Below are positions 15,316-24,820 of a DNA stretch of 35,043 nucleotides, in pieces; the stretch's first letter is position 1; the number at the start of each line of letters is the position of its first letter. The stretch comes from Actinomycetota bacterium (GTDB lineage Bacteria; Actinomycetota; Acidimicrobiia; IMCC26256; PALSA-555). Both the position numbers and the translations under genes were made by a program. Under the pieces are notes generated by a model, which was not told the DNA's origin, ran no database searches, and saw nothing but the letters and a program-made list of their open reading frames with translations. The stretch spans positions 1 through 35,043 of the forward strand of contig VGBR01000016.1 in the NCBI GenBank assembly GCA_016870355.1. The letters run 5' to 3'.

Positions 15316-17504
15316 GCGCCCTCTCCGGAGAGGAAGACCGCGCGCAGCAGGTCGTCGCGCGCGAGCAGATCCTGCGCGGGGCCTTCGAAGCGGATCCGGC
15401 CACGTTCCATGAACACCGCACGATCCGCGAGGGCGAGTGCCACGTTCACCGACTGCTCGACGAGGATCATCGACATCCCGGCCCGCTTGAGTCCCTCGAC
15501 GACCTCGAGGAGCTCCTGGACGACGAGGGGAGCAAGCCCGAGTGACAGCTCATCGATCAACAGCAGCTCGGGCTCGAGCATCACTGCCTTGGAGATCGCG
15601 AGGATCTGCTGTTGGCCTCCGGAGAGCGACGCCGCACGTGATGCGTGTCGCTCGCGCAGCACCGGGAACATCTCGAGGATCGCGTCGATTCGTTCCGCGC
15701 GGCGGGCTGGGTCCTCGATCAGCCAGCTCCAGACCTCGAGGTTCTCGGCGACCGTCTGATTCGGGAACACGCCTTCGCCACCGGGCACCTGGATCATGCC
15801 CATGGCGACACGGAGCTCGGGGTCGATGAGCGTGATCGTGCGCCCGTTCATCCTGACCACGCCACGGTCGGGAAGCACGAGCCCGCTGATGCAACGCAGG
15901 AGCGTCGACTTGCCCGCGCCATTGGTGCCGAGGAGTGCAAGGACCTCGCCTCGCTGGAGCTCGAGGTTGATGTCGAAGAGGATCTGCACCGGCCCGTACG
16001 ACGTGTCGAGGTTGTGCACCTGCAGCACGGGCACGTGCTCGGGGTCGGCGGCGATGCGCTGCTGCTCGGCTTGCTCGTCGAGGAGCTCTTCGACGACGAG
16101 CGAGATGTCGCGCTTCATGAAGCGCGCGCCGTTGAGCACCATCAGTCCGCCGAGCAGCGCCGCAGGTGGCACCACGACGGCGAGGGCGGTGCGTTCGCCG
16201 TACTCCTCGGCGACGGCAGCGACGATGAGTCCGCCGAAGAAGCCACCCAAGAGGAAGATGTAGAAGCCGATGAGCGCGAAGGCCTGGGCTCTCATCCGAT
16301 AGGGGACCACCGCCGAGATCGTCGGTCCCACCTGCGTGAACGCCGCGAGCTGACATGCGTTCGCGGCGGCGACGAGCACGATGAGCGGTTCGACGGCGTC
16401 GAGCTGGGTGCCCACCGTCAAGAGCACGCCGTAGGCCAGCACCAGCCAGCCGAACAGCCGCACCGCCCATCGGGGGTCACGCCGGAACAGCCGGTCCCCG
16501 TAGCGCCCCGCGATCGGGATGAGCACCAGCGCGGGGAGGAAGGTGAGTGAGAGCACCCAGCCCCGCTTGTAGGCAGAGAAGTCGTAGGTCTCGTCGAAGA
16601 GAAAGCTCAGGCGCACCGGAACGCTCACCAGCGCGAATCCGAGCAAGCCGATGCCGACCACGAGGTACCGGAAGGTCTTCACCTTCTTGAGGCGTGCGCT
16701 TGCCGCGCTGAGTCGGACGGGCGGCTCCGCGGACGAGTCGAGGAGCCGGCCCAGCACTGCTTCCTGCTCGTTTCGGCCGCGCGCTGGCTCACGGAGCACG
16801 AAGAGCGCGACCACGATCGCGAGAGCCGGCAGCGCCGCGGCGACCATCGCCCAGCGCCATCCCTCGAGGCCGCCTGCCCACCCCGCGACCGCGCCCACGA
16901 AGAACGGGCCGACGAAGAGGCCGAGCGGACGGCCGAGGTTCTCGAGCGCGAACATCCGGGCCCGGACGCCGATCGGGTACTGATCGGCGATCAGGGACGG
17001 GGTGATCGGGATGCGCGCCGACGCACCGAATCCGGCGCCAGCGCGCGCGAGGCCCATCTGGAAGCCACTCGCGACCGCAGCTGAGACCAGCATGAAGAGG
17101 ACCCAGATCGACGTCGCTCCCGCCAGGATCCGGGTGCGTCGATAGCGGTCCGCCAGCCACGCGAAGGGGAGTGTGGCGACGACCAGCACCACCCCGCCCA
17201 GTGCCGTGAGTGCCTGCAGTGTGGTCTTGCTCACGTCGAGCGTGCGCTGGATGTCGGGCGCCAGCACCTGCAGCGCAACTTGATCCAAGGTCTCGATCAC
17301 CGCGACCAGCAGCAGCGCCAGGACCATCGCGGCTCCCCCCGCGCGTAGGCCGTCGCGGAACGGCATGGGGACACCCCCGACGCCAGGTAGGAGGTCGTCG
17401 GGGAGGAGCTCGCCAGCTTCTGCTGCCGCCTGCGCGGCGCGGCGGGCCTCCTCCTCGGCCACGACGATCGCGGTCAGCGCCTCGGCTTCGCTCGCATCGC
17501 CCAC
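15312..17504 (-). CDS. MFS transporter fused to a LivF-type ABC ATPase
   Basis: 730 residues from GTG 17504. Residues ~40-460 are a major-facilitator permease of about 12 helices: an LADRYRRTRIL-type loop follows helix 2, and a second half begins near FRYLVVGIGLLGFALV. Residues ~490-725 are a LivF ATPase: Walker A GTNGAGKST (526-534), signature LSGGQ (627-631), Walker B LLLIDE (647-652) followed by LSLGLAP. The ATPase half should dimerise with the LivG half of the next gene, which overlaps it by ATGA. The MFS half is an unexpected partner for an ABC importer. ATG 17567 is an alternative start, but it lies inside the palindrome at 17555-17569 and its N-terminus would read through the hairpin at 17523-17541. 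GTG 17504 has a GGGGGA sequence upstream. Confidence 0.9.
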   Translation of the reverse strand: MGDASEAEALTAIVVAEEEARRAAQAAAEAGELLPDDLLPGVGGVPMPFRDGLRAGGAAMVLALLLVAVIETLDQVALQVLAPDIQRTLDVSKTTLQALTALGGVVLVVATLPFAWLADRYRRTRILAGATSIWVLFMLVSAAVASGFQMGLARAGAGFGASARIPITPSLIADQYPIGVRARMFALENLGRPLGLFVGPFFVGAVAGWAGGLEGWRWAMVAAALPALAIVVALFVLREPARGRNEQEAVLGRLLDSSAEPPVRLSAASARLKKVKTFRYLVVGIGLLGFALVSVPVRLSFLFDETYDFSAYKRGWVLSLTFLPALVLIPIAGRYGDRLFRRDPRWAVRLFGWLVLAYGVLLTVGTQLDAVEPLIVLVAAANACQLAAFTQVGPTISAVVPYRMRAQAFALIGFYIFLLGGFFGGLIVAAVAEEYGERTALAVVVPPAALLGGLMVLNGARFMKRDISLVVEELLDEQAEQQRIAADPEHVPVLQVHNLDTSYGPVQILFDINLELQRGEVLALLGTNGAGKSTLLRCISGLVLPDRGVVRMNGRTITLIDPELRVAMGMIQVPGGEGVFPNQTVAENLEVWSWLIEDPARRAERIDAILEMFPVLRERHASRAASLSGGQQQILAISKAVMLEPELLLIDELSLGLAPLVVQELLEVVEGLKRAGMSMILVEQSVNVALALADRAVFMERGRIRFEGPAQDLLARDDLLRAVFLSGEGA

Positions 17505-17522
17505 TGCCGACCCATCCCCCCG

Positions 17523-17541
17523 GCATCCCCGCGGGGGATGC
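17523..17541 (-). promoter_or_regulatory. Leader hairpin/palindrome of the MFS-LivF gene
   Basis: GCATCCCC-GCG-GGGGATGC: 8-bp perfect arms with a 3-nt centre. It lies between the AT-rich palindrome (17555-17569) and the GTG start at 17504. It could be a second protein-binding operator or an RNA hairpin that partly hides the GGGGGA ribosome-binding sequence just downstream. Confidence 0.5.
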
Positions 17542-17552
17542 GTCTTGCCGTG

Positions 17553-17569
17553 CCTAATGATATCCATTA
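17553..17569 (-). promoter_or_regulatory. Palindromic operator-like site between the transporter and substrate-binding protein genes
   Basis: Read on the minus strand this is TAATGGATATCATTAGG, with inverted arms TAATG/CATTA. It shares 12 of 17 bases, including TAAT-N7-ATTAGG, with the site at 10777-10793. It contains TATCAT, a good -10 hexamer for the minus strand. TAAT-N7-ATTA occurs nowhere else that I could find in this GC-rich window, and both copies face into the convergent KstD/transporter genes. Confidence 0.55.
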
Positions 17570-17611
17570 CGCTGCTCGAGTCCGGGTGAGAGCGTGCAAT
17601 GGGGGGAACTG

Positions 17612-19009
17612 ATGCGAAAAGCATGTGCAGGGTGGGCCGTCGTGGCGGTGCTCGCGATGGCATTCGCGATCCCATCAGGCGCCGCGGTGTCGTCGAAAAA
17701 GGTACCCGGCGTCACAGACAAGCAGATCACGATCGTGGCGCTCGTCGCGGACCTCGACGGTCTGCGCAGCCAGGGCATCGCGCTGCCCGAGAAGCTCACG
17801 ACCGACAACCTGCTCCTGAGGTGGCAGGGGTATGCCGACGCCTACGGCAAGATCAACGGTCGGCGCGTCGTCATCGAACCGGCGGTGTGGAACCCGATCG
17901 ATGCCACGACTTTCGATGAGGCGTGCACGCAAGCCACGCTGGACAACGAGCCGTTCGTCGTGGTGAACGGCAACGGGTATCGCCAGAGCGCGGTGGGCTG
18001 CATCACCGTCGACAACGACACGCCGTTCTTCTTCGGTGAGTCCATCTATCCCGAGCTCACTGAGGCGTCGGGCAACAACCTGGTCAGCCTTGGCTTGTCC
18101 GCCGACGTGAACGCGGCCACGACTGCCGCGATTGCGAAGCAGGCAGAGCTCATCGATCCCGCCGCGAAGATCGCGATCCTCTCCTCCAACGAACCGGGGA
18201 TCAAGGCCGCCGGCGACGCCCTCGAGGCCGAGCTGACGAGCTCCGACTTCGACGTGGTCGAAGTGGTCGAGGTCAACACGCTCCAGGCCGACTCCACAGC
18301 CATCAACCGCGAGTCCGCCGCCGCGGTCGAGACGCTGCGGGCAGCGGGGGCCGACACCGTGATGCTGCTCATCCCGTTCACGGCCAGCGTCGGCTTCTAC
18401 GAGGAGGCCGCACGCAGCAACGCGGGCTTCGACGTCTTCATCGTCGACGCCGCGAGCTCCCTGTGCACGCAGTTCGGTGCGTCGCGCACCCCGGCCGCCG
18501 TGGCTGGAGTTCCGTGTATCACGACGTGGGACGGACGAGCGGTCCCGACGGCGGATGGCGTCGAGGAAGACAGCGAGTTCGAGGCCGAGTGCCGCGAGCA
18601 GTTCGACGAGTTCTCCGAGCAGCAGAGTCAACCCGGTGTGCCGGCGGGGGACATCGAAGCTGGTGGTGTGACCTACACGGAGGATTTCCCGCCGGCGGAG
18701 TGCACGATCATGAGTCTGCTCTTGCCGGCCATCGAGAAGGCCGGGAAGAACGTCACCTGGGACAAGGTCTACAAGAACTTGTTGAAGGTGAAGAAGGGCA
18801 CGGCCGCGTACATGTCGAACGGCGAAGGCGGCTTCGGGAAGACCAAGCCGTTCTACGCCAACCAGGTACACGTCGTCACGTTGAAGATCGCGAACAAGGA
18901 CACGCCCCAGGACGCCAACGGCACGTTCAATGGGTGTCCGGCTCCGGTGAACTGCTGGGTCCCGACCCTGGTCGACGGCGAGGAGTGGTTCCCGGTCGTC
19001 ACCAAGTAG
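17612..19009 (+). CDS. ABC transporter substrate-binding protein (LivK/periplasmic-binding-protein type I)
   Basis: 465 residues. An N-terminal signal peptide is followed by a mature domain opening VPGVTDKQITIVALVADLDG, typical of LivK-like receptors. The two-lobe fold continues through a second-lobe segment where residues AAKIAILSSNEPGIKAAGDA resemble the Leu/Ile/Val-binding family. The chain has several Cys (for example CITVD, CTQFG, CITTWD) but no lipobox Cys, so it is probably secreted rather than a lipoprotein. ATG 17612 follows GGGGGGAACTG, a strong Shine-Dalgarno; an upstream GTG at 17594 would place that sequence inside the gene. It is divergent from the MFS-LivF/LivHMG genes and should deliver the ligand to them. 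A long hairpin terminator follows. Confidence 0.93.
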   Translation: MRKACAGWAVVAVLAMAFAIPSGAAVSSKKVPGVTDKQITIVALVADLDGLRSQGIALPEKLTTDNLLLRWQGYADAYGKINGRRVVIEPAVWNPIDATTFDEACTQATLDNEPFVVVNGNGYRQSAVGCITVDNDTPFFFGESIYPELTEASGNNLVSLGLSADVNAATTAAIAKQAELIDPAAKIAILSSNEPGIKAAGDALEAELTSSDFDVVEVVEVNTLQADSTAINRESAAAVETLRAAGADTVMLLIPFTASVGFYEEAARSNAGFDVFIVDAASSLCTQFGASRTPAAVAGVPCITTWDGRAVPTADGVEEDSEFEAECREQFDEFSEQQSQPGVPAGDIEAGGVTYTEDFPPAECTIMSLLLPAIEKAGKNVTWDKVYKNLLKVKKGTAAYMSNGEGGFGKTKPFYANQVHVVTLKIANKDTPQDANGTFNGCPAPVNCWVPTLVDGEEWFPVVTK

Positions 19010-19043
19010 GGCGGATAGCCCGCAACACAAGGCCCCCCTTGTA

Positions 19044-19074
19044 TCCGGGGCCCTCTCGCCGAGAGGGCCTCGGA
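19044..19074 (+). terminator. Hairpin terminator after the substrate-binding protein gene
   Basis: A 14-bp stem (one G-T pair) with a GCC loop at 19058-19060; the core is GGCCCTCTC/GAGAGGGCC. It starts 35 nt after the stop codon. A small hairpin ACAAGG-CCCC-CCTTGT (19027-19042) precedes it, and GGCCCC in that loop region could alternatively pair with GGGGCC of the large stem. No T-tract follows. The next 155 bp to 19229 hold nothing I recognise. Confidence 0.8.
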
Positions 19075-19229
19075 TCATGGGATGGGTCGCGCACAGACAT
19101 CGAAACGCTGATCCATCTCGCGCGTTCGGGCAACCGAGCAAGCCCAACTGGAAGCGGTCGGGTGCCGACTCCTGGGTACGCGGTGACAGCCGCTGACCAG
19201 GGATCCGGACACCGGTCTGACCCCGAGGA

Positions 19230-19514
19230 CTAGCGTCCGCCGCCGTGATCCGAGGACGAAGGCGCCTCGCCCCGACCGAGACCACCCGGCTCGGCCCCTA
19301 CGAGCTGCGCGTCGAGGTCCTGCACGCCGGGACGCGCAAGCTGTCCGACGACGACACCGTTGTCGTTGACCATGTCGAAGCCTGAGGCTTCGAGTGCGCC
19401 GCTTGACGGTGATTGTGCCGACCCGACTCCCACGCCGACCAAGCCGAACCACGCGGCCGCGACGAGCAGCACGTTCAGCACTGTGACCCCGACGAGCACC
19501 TTGTGCGACTTCAT
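19230..19514 (-). CDS. Small secreted or membrane-anchored hypothetical protein
   Basis: 94 residues. MKSHK precedes a hydrophobic segment (about 6-31, VLVGVTVLNVLLVAAAWFG), then a short Ser/Gly region, a FDMVNDNGVVVGQLA stretch, and a Gly/Asp-rich tail. The pattern of a signal anchor followed by a single LVxDxxGxxxxxL-like strand is seen in small secreted actinobacterial proteins, but I do not recognise a named family. ATG 19514 has GAGGAG 6 nt upstream, a good Shine-Dalgarno. It lies 63 bp downstream of the amine oxidase stop on the same strand and could be cotranscribed with it. Confidence 0.6.
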   Translation of the reverse strand: MKSHKVLVGVTVLNVLLVAAAWFGLVGVGVGSAQSPSSGALEASGFDMVNDNGVVVGQLARPGVQDLDAQLVGAEPGGLGRGEAPSSSDHGGGR

Positions 19515-19577
19515 GTGATCTCCTCACGCGTTGGACATCTTCCAGCACGACGTCCGCACTCGCTTGGAGGTTGCCAG

Positions 19578-21500
19578 TCAGCCGTGGCAGCTGCCGTTCC
19601 CTGATGACGGTGGCACGTCGAGTGCGGGGTTGCGATCGAAGAAGCCGACGGGGGACAGCAGGAAGCCTGTGTACTCCACGGGCATCACCGGCCAGTCCTC
19701 CGGGCGCACGAAGTGCGTGACGCCGAACGTGTACCAGAGCACCACATCAGTCTCGGTGATCGAGCGGTCGGCCTCGGTCCAGCGGGGGAGACCGTCGCCA
19801 CCTTCGTGCTGGTTCGGGTAGTCGCCCGCGGCACGGCGTTCTTCGCGCACGTAGGGCGTGACCCACAGGTTGTGCTGCGCGAACCCGGCTCGCTTCCCGA
19901 CGCTCGAGTCGGGGTGCGCGAGCAGCGTCGGCGTCGACATCGTGGGGATGAGCTTGTAGCCGACCGGTTGCCCGAGCGAGTTGGGTTGCGATGGATTGAT
20001 GACGCGCCAGCACCGTGACGTCGCGGGGTTGACCTCACGTCGCGCCGCCATCTCACCGTCGAACCGCGTCGCCTTCTGTCGGAACGCGTTCGACCACGGG
20101 TTGTCGGGCCCGGCGTCGACGCGCTCGGCCTCGACTTCATAGACGGAGTTGTTGGTGCCGTCGACGTCGAGATCGAGTCGCGCGCAGAACATGTGCTGGT
20201 GGTTCGGGCCCGCGAGCCCGGGGGCCACGATCGTGGCGAACTCGGGGATCACGCCTTGCTCGATCGCCATGGGCGAGATGATCCCGCTCAGCTTGACCTC
20301 GAGCTGCACGTTCCCGTCGAGGTAGAGGTACCAGTAGAAGCCGTACTCGTAGTTCCCGACGGTCGCGATCGAGCTGATGACGAGCCGGCGTGACCGGCGC
20401 GTCTCGTTCGTGCCGCCTTGAAGGTCGTGGTGCTTCCAGAGAATCCCGTAGTCCTCTTCGTGCATGCATATCGCCTGCTCGACAACGTACGGATCGCCGG
20501 CTTCGGTCGCGAGCACCACGTCGAAGTAGTGGATGACACCCAGGCAGTCGCATCCGAGCTTGAGGGAGTTCGCCATGCGGCCGAGTCCCCACTCACCCGC
20601 GTCGAACGCGTTCTTCCAGCCGTGCATCGCGCCCGGGTCGCCGTATGGCACGACCATCTCGCTGATCGACGCGCGGTGCAGCACCGAACGCGTCCGCCCA
20701 TCGTCGTCGTACGCGAGCGTGTGCAGCACCAGGCCCTCGTACGGGTCGAAGCCGACGCGGAACGACCACTTCTGCCACTGCACCAAGTTGCCGTCCACGG
20801 TGAACGACGGACCCTCGGGTTGGGAGATCTCGAGCGGCTTGAGGTCGGTGCGCATCGGCCCGACGTCCTCGGGCAGGTACGAGCCGCGGTTCGGTGGCAA
20901 CGGCGTGATGCCGAGGTCGAGCACCTCGAGCACCTCGCCGGCACCTTGGTCGTAGAAGGCGATGACGCCTTCGATCGGTCGGGCGTAGCCGTTGTCGGTC
21001 TGGGACTCGCGCACGAACGAGATGCACCGGCTGATCCGGCGACCTTCTTCGTGCGGGCTCCCGAAGCTGCCGGCGGGCCACGGGTCGATCTGCACGAGGT
21101 CGAGATCGGTGATGCCGCGGCGCGCCATCGCCGCTTGCCAATCGGGATGGGCGCGCACCTTGCCGATCGCATTGCCCGACTCGCCGAACAGCAACGTGGG
21201 GCGCATCCCTTCGACGACCTGCCAGTCGCGCACTTCGCCCGCGGTGAGCGACACGATCACCTCGATCACTTCGAGGCCGGGACCGGTGACGAGCTGGACC
21301 TCAATCTCGCGGTCGACGGTCACGCCAGCGGTGTGAGCGGCGACCACGTCCTTGGGCGGCTCGTGCAGACGGACGTGAACGAACACCGCGTCTTCGGGCA
21401 CCTTGCCGCTCGCCCGGGCGATCGCGACGGCGCGCGTGACCTCCTCGGGTGTCAACAGGTCGAGCGGGTGGGTTGCGACTCCGGTTCCGATGCTGGTCAC
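19578..21500 (-). CDS. Copper amine oxidase (primary-amine oxidase)
   Basis: A 640-residue copper/topaquinone amine oxidase, which oxidises primary amines to aldehydes, releasing ammonia and hydrogen peroxide. The cofactor-forming motif TVGNYEY has its topaquinone-precursor Tyr at 384. Copper ligands are His434 and His436 (NHQHMF) and His596 (GVTHFVRPEDWPVMP). The catalytic-base Asp300 (NAFDAGEWG) is also present. Length and spacing match the Arthrobacter globiformis phenylethylamine oxidase (TPQ382, His431/433/592, Asp298), so all key residues are intact. There is no signal peptide, so it is cytoplasmic. The GTG start at 21500 has no Shine-Dalgarno but has TAGAGT 6 nt upstream, suggesting a leaderless message. 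A phenylethylamine/tyramine-type substrate is likely but unproven. Confidence 0.96.
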   Translation of the reverse strand: MTSIGTGVATHPLDLLTPEEVTRAVAIARASGKVPEDAVFVHVRLHEPPKDVVAAHTAGVTVDREIEVQLVTGPGLEVIEVIVSLTAGEVRDWQVVEGMRPTLLFGESGNAIGKVRAHPDWQAAMARRGITDLDLVQIDPWPAGSFGSPHEEGRRISRCISFVRESQTDNGYARPIEGVIAFYDQGAGEVLEVLDLGITPLPPNRGSYLPEDVGPMRTDLKPLEISQPEGPSFTVDGNLVQWQKWSFRVGFDPYEGLVLHTLAYDDDGRTRSVLHRASISEMVVPYGDPGAMHGWKNAFDAGEWGLGRMANSLKLGCDCLGVIHYFDVVLATEAGDPYVVEQAICMHEEDYGILWKHHDLQGGTNETRRSRRLVISSIATVGNYEYGFYWYLYLDGNVQLEVKLSGIISPMAIEQGVIPEFATIVAPGLAGPNHQHMFCARLDLDVDGTNNSVYEVEAERVDAGPDNPWSNAFRQKATRFDGEMAARREVNPATSRCWRVINPSQPNSLGQPVGYKLIPTMSTPTLLAHPDSSVGKRAGFAQHNLWVTPYVREERRAAGDYPNQHEGGDGLPRWTEADRSITETDVVLWYTFGVTHFVRPEDWPVMPVEYTGFLLSPVGFFDRNPALDVPPSSGNGSCHG

Positions 21501-21506
21501 GCCGGG

Positions 21507-21512
21507 ACTCTA
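21507..21512 (-). promoter_or_regulatory. Candidate -10 box of the amine oxidase (leaderless)
   Basis: TAGAGT on the minus strand, 6 nt before the GTG start at 21500, with no Shine-Dalgarno between. Confidence 0.45.
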
Positions 21513-21677
21513 GTTCTGGGCTTCGAACACGATCGGCAGTGCCTCGTGGCGACGCATCCAGATTCCGTGCTCCCACGTCGGCGGGTGTGCTTCATCGAGC
21601 GCGAACGACGCGCGTCGCTCGTCAGCACGCCGTCGTGCACTGCCTGCGCACTGATGCCCAGCAGATCGTCAGAGGGG
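21510..21677 (-). pseudogene. Possible remnant of a short minus-strand coding sequence
   Basis: Ending at a TAG at 21510-21512, a minus-strand frame reads ALDEAHPPTWEHGIWMRRHE and then ALPIVFEAQN, which looks like a natural protein C-terminus. The frame is closed upstream by a TGA near 21680 and has no good start codon, so if real it is a truncated gene end. I do not recognise the family. The rest of 21513-21717 shows nothing else. Confidence 0.25.
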
Positions 21678-21717
21678 ATACGGGTCGTCGACGAGCTGCT
21701 GGCCGTGGAGTGGCGCA

Positions 21718-22071
21718 GTGAGCGTCGGCACCACAGCAGCCTCGCGCGCGTGCTTCAGTAGCGGGATCAGCCCTCGCCGCGCCAAGCCACCTCGTCGTGC
21801 ACGAGGGGACGAGCTCTCGGGTCTGGTGCTCGCGACCGTGCCCGATCTGACCGGTCGTGTGCACCTCGCGTACCGCCGTCGTGCCGACCGGAAGTGGTGG
21901 CGCCGGCGTTATCCCGGCGCACCGATCCCTGAGTGGGACCACTTTTCGTTGTGCGGACGAGGTGGCCTCATCGAGGCCGAGGCATGGCGCACGCTCGACT
22001 GCCGGTCGTGCGAGCGCATCATCGGGAACCGGCGGTACCGGCTCGCGAGGGAGGCGGGCGCCGCCACCTAG
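21718..22071 (+). CDS. Hypothetical protein with C-terminal Cys cluster
   Basis: 117 residues from GTG 21718; the true start may be further in. The first ~30 residues are Arg/Ala-rich and unconvincing. From about residue 37 the sequence looks genuine: VHLAYRRRADRKWWRRRYPG, then HFSLCGRGG and TLDCRSCERIIGNRRY. The layout HLxxR...LCG...DCxxCxR is seen in small actinobacterial hypothetical proteins in which the Cys residues probably bind zinc; no function is established. It has no Shine-Dalgarno. An inverted repeat at 22088-22118 follows the stop and may terminate it. Confidence 0.5.
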   Translation: MSVGTTAASRACFSSGISPRRAKPPRRARGDELSGLVLATVPDLTGRVHLAYRRRADRKWWRRRYPGAPIPEWDHFSLCGRGGLIEAEAWRTLDCRSCERIIGNRRYRLAREAGAAT

Positions 22072-22087
22072 CGTCTTGGCTGATGCA

Positions 22088-22118
22088 GACATCGGGTGTG
22101 GCTTGCCGCCCCGATGTC
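22088..22118 (+). terminator. Inverted repeat between the Cys-cluster gene and the monooxygenase gene
   Basis: GACATCGGG (22088-22096) and CCCGATGTC (22110-22118) are perfect 9-bp arms with a 13-nt loop. It is either the terminator of the gene ending at 22071 or a leader or operator element of the gene starting at 22151. Confidence 0.5.
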
Positions 22119-22150
22119 GGAGGAGACGGAGCCTGCGGAGCCGACCAGTA

Positions 22151-24320
<2,170 letters not shown>

Positions 24321-24327
24321 GGCCCAG

Positions 24328-24333
24328 AGACTA
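24328..24333 (-). promoter_or_regulatory. Candidate -10 box of the Lys-rich small gene (leaderless)
   Basis: TAGTCT on the minus strand with 7 nt to the ATG at 24320. Confidence 0.45.
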
Positions 24334-24556
24334 TGCGCCCGTTCTCGCTGGATTGCGCCTCTTCGGCAGGGATGATTTGGGAGGTCCGCCGCTGACTGGA
24401 CGCGAGGAGGGGTCTGCTACCGTTTTTCTCGTCAGCAGATCGGTTGTTGCGCCTGACACGAACCGCGTTGTCACTTCGCCATCCGAATCCCGATCACGGC
24501 CCCGAATCGGTTGCTGGCATGTACCGGGGCAGCGACAACATGGGAGCAACACAACA
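24334..24556 (+). other. Leader/promoter region of the cold-shock gene
   Basis: No convincing gene is present. A possible -10 box TACCGT (24418-24423) followed by TTTTTCTC would give a 5' untranslated leader of about 125 nt, similar to the long leaders of many cold-shock mRNAs, which often fold with temperature. No cold-shock box could be identified by eye. GGGAG at 24542-24546 is the ribosome-binding site. Confidence 0.35.
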
Positions 24557-24757
24557 ATGGCAAGAGGCACTGTAAAGTGGTTCAACGCAGAGAAGGGCTA
24601 CGGCTTCATCTCTCGTGAAGGCGCCGACGACGTCTTCGTGCACTTCTCCTCCATCCAGGGTGACGGCTACCGGACGCTCGACGAAGGGCAGACGGTGGAG
24701 TTCGATGTCGCACCTGGACGGAAGGGCGAAGAGGCGCAGAACGTCCGCGTCGTCTGA
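24557..24757 (+). CDS. csp: Cold-shock protein (CspA family)
   Basis: A 66-residue single cold-shock domain, full length. RNP1 (KGYGFIS) and RNP2 (VFVHFSS) are both intact. It starts [16 protein letters not shown] and ends EEAQNVRVV, like other actinobacterial Csp proteins. It is a cytoplasmic single-stranded RNA/DNA-binding chaperone that melts mRNA structure. GGGAG lies 10 nt before the ATG. The leader is long and AT-richer than its surroundings, and a perfect 12-bp UUCG hairpin terminator follows, so it is a single-gene transcript. Confidence 0.97.
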   Translation: MARGTVKWFNAEKGYGFISREGADDVFVHFSSIQGDGYRTLDEGQTVEFDVAPGRKGEEAQNVRVV

Positions 24758-24778
24758 ACACCACGTCTACCAGCGTCA

Positions 24779-24806
24779 GCGCCGGGAACCTTCGGGTTCC
24801 CGGCGC
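24779..24806 (+). terminator. Terminator of the cold-shock gene (UUCG tetraloop)
   Basis: A perfect 12-bp stem GCGCCGGGAACC/GGTTCCCGGCGC closed by a C(UUCG)G tetraloop, 21 nt after the stop. It could also serve the convergent thioesterase gene ending at 24821. Confidence 0.9.
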
Positions 24807-24820
24807 CTTCGCGTTCGGGC

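Noticed and set aside
17567-17675. Longer N-terminus for the MFS-LivF protein
   Set aside because: It would overlap the divergent binding-protein gene and its ribosome-binding site, and it lacks MFS-like sequence.
20418-21761. 447-codon plus-strand frame opposite the amine oxidase
   Set aside because: The minus-strand enzyme is complete, with all cofactor residues; this frame has no motif.
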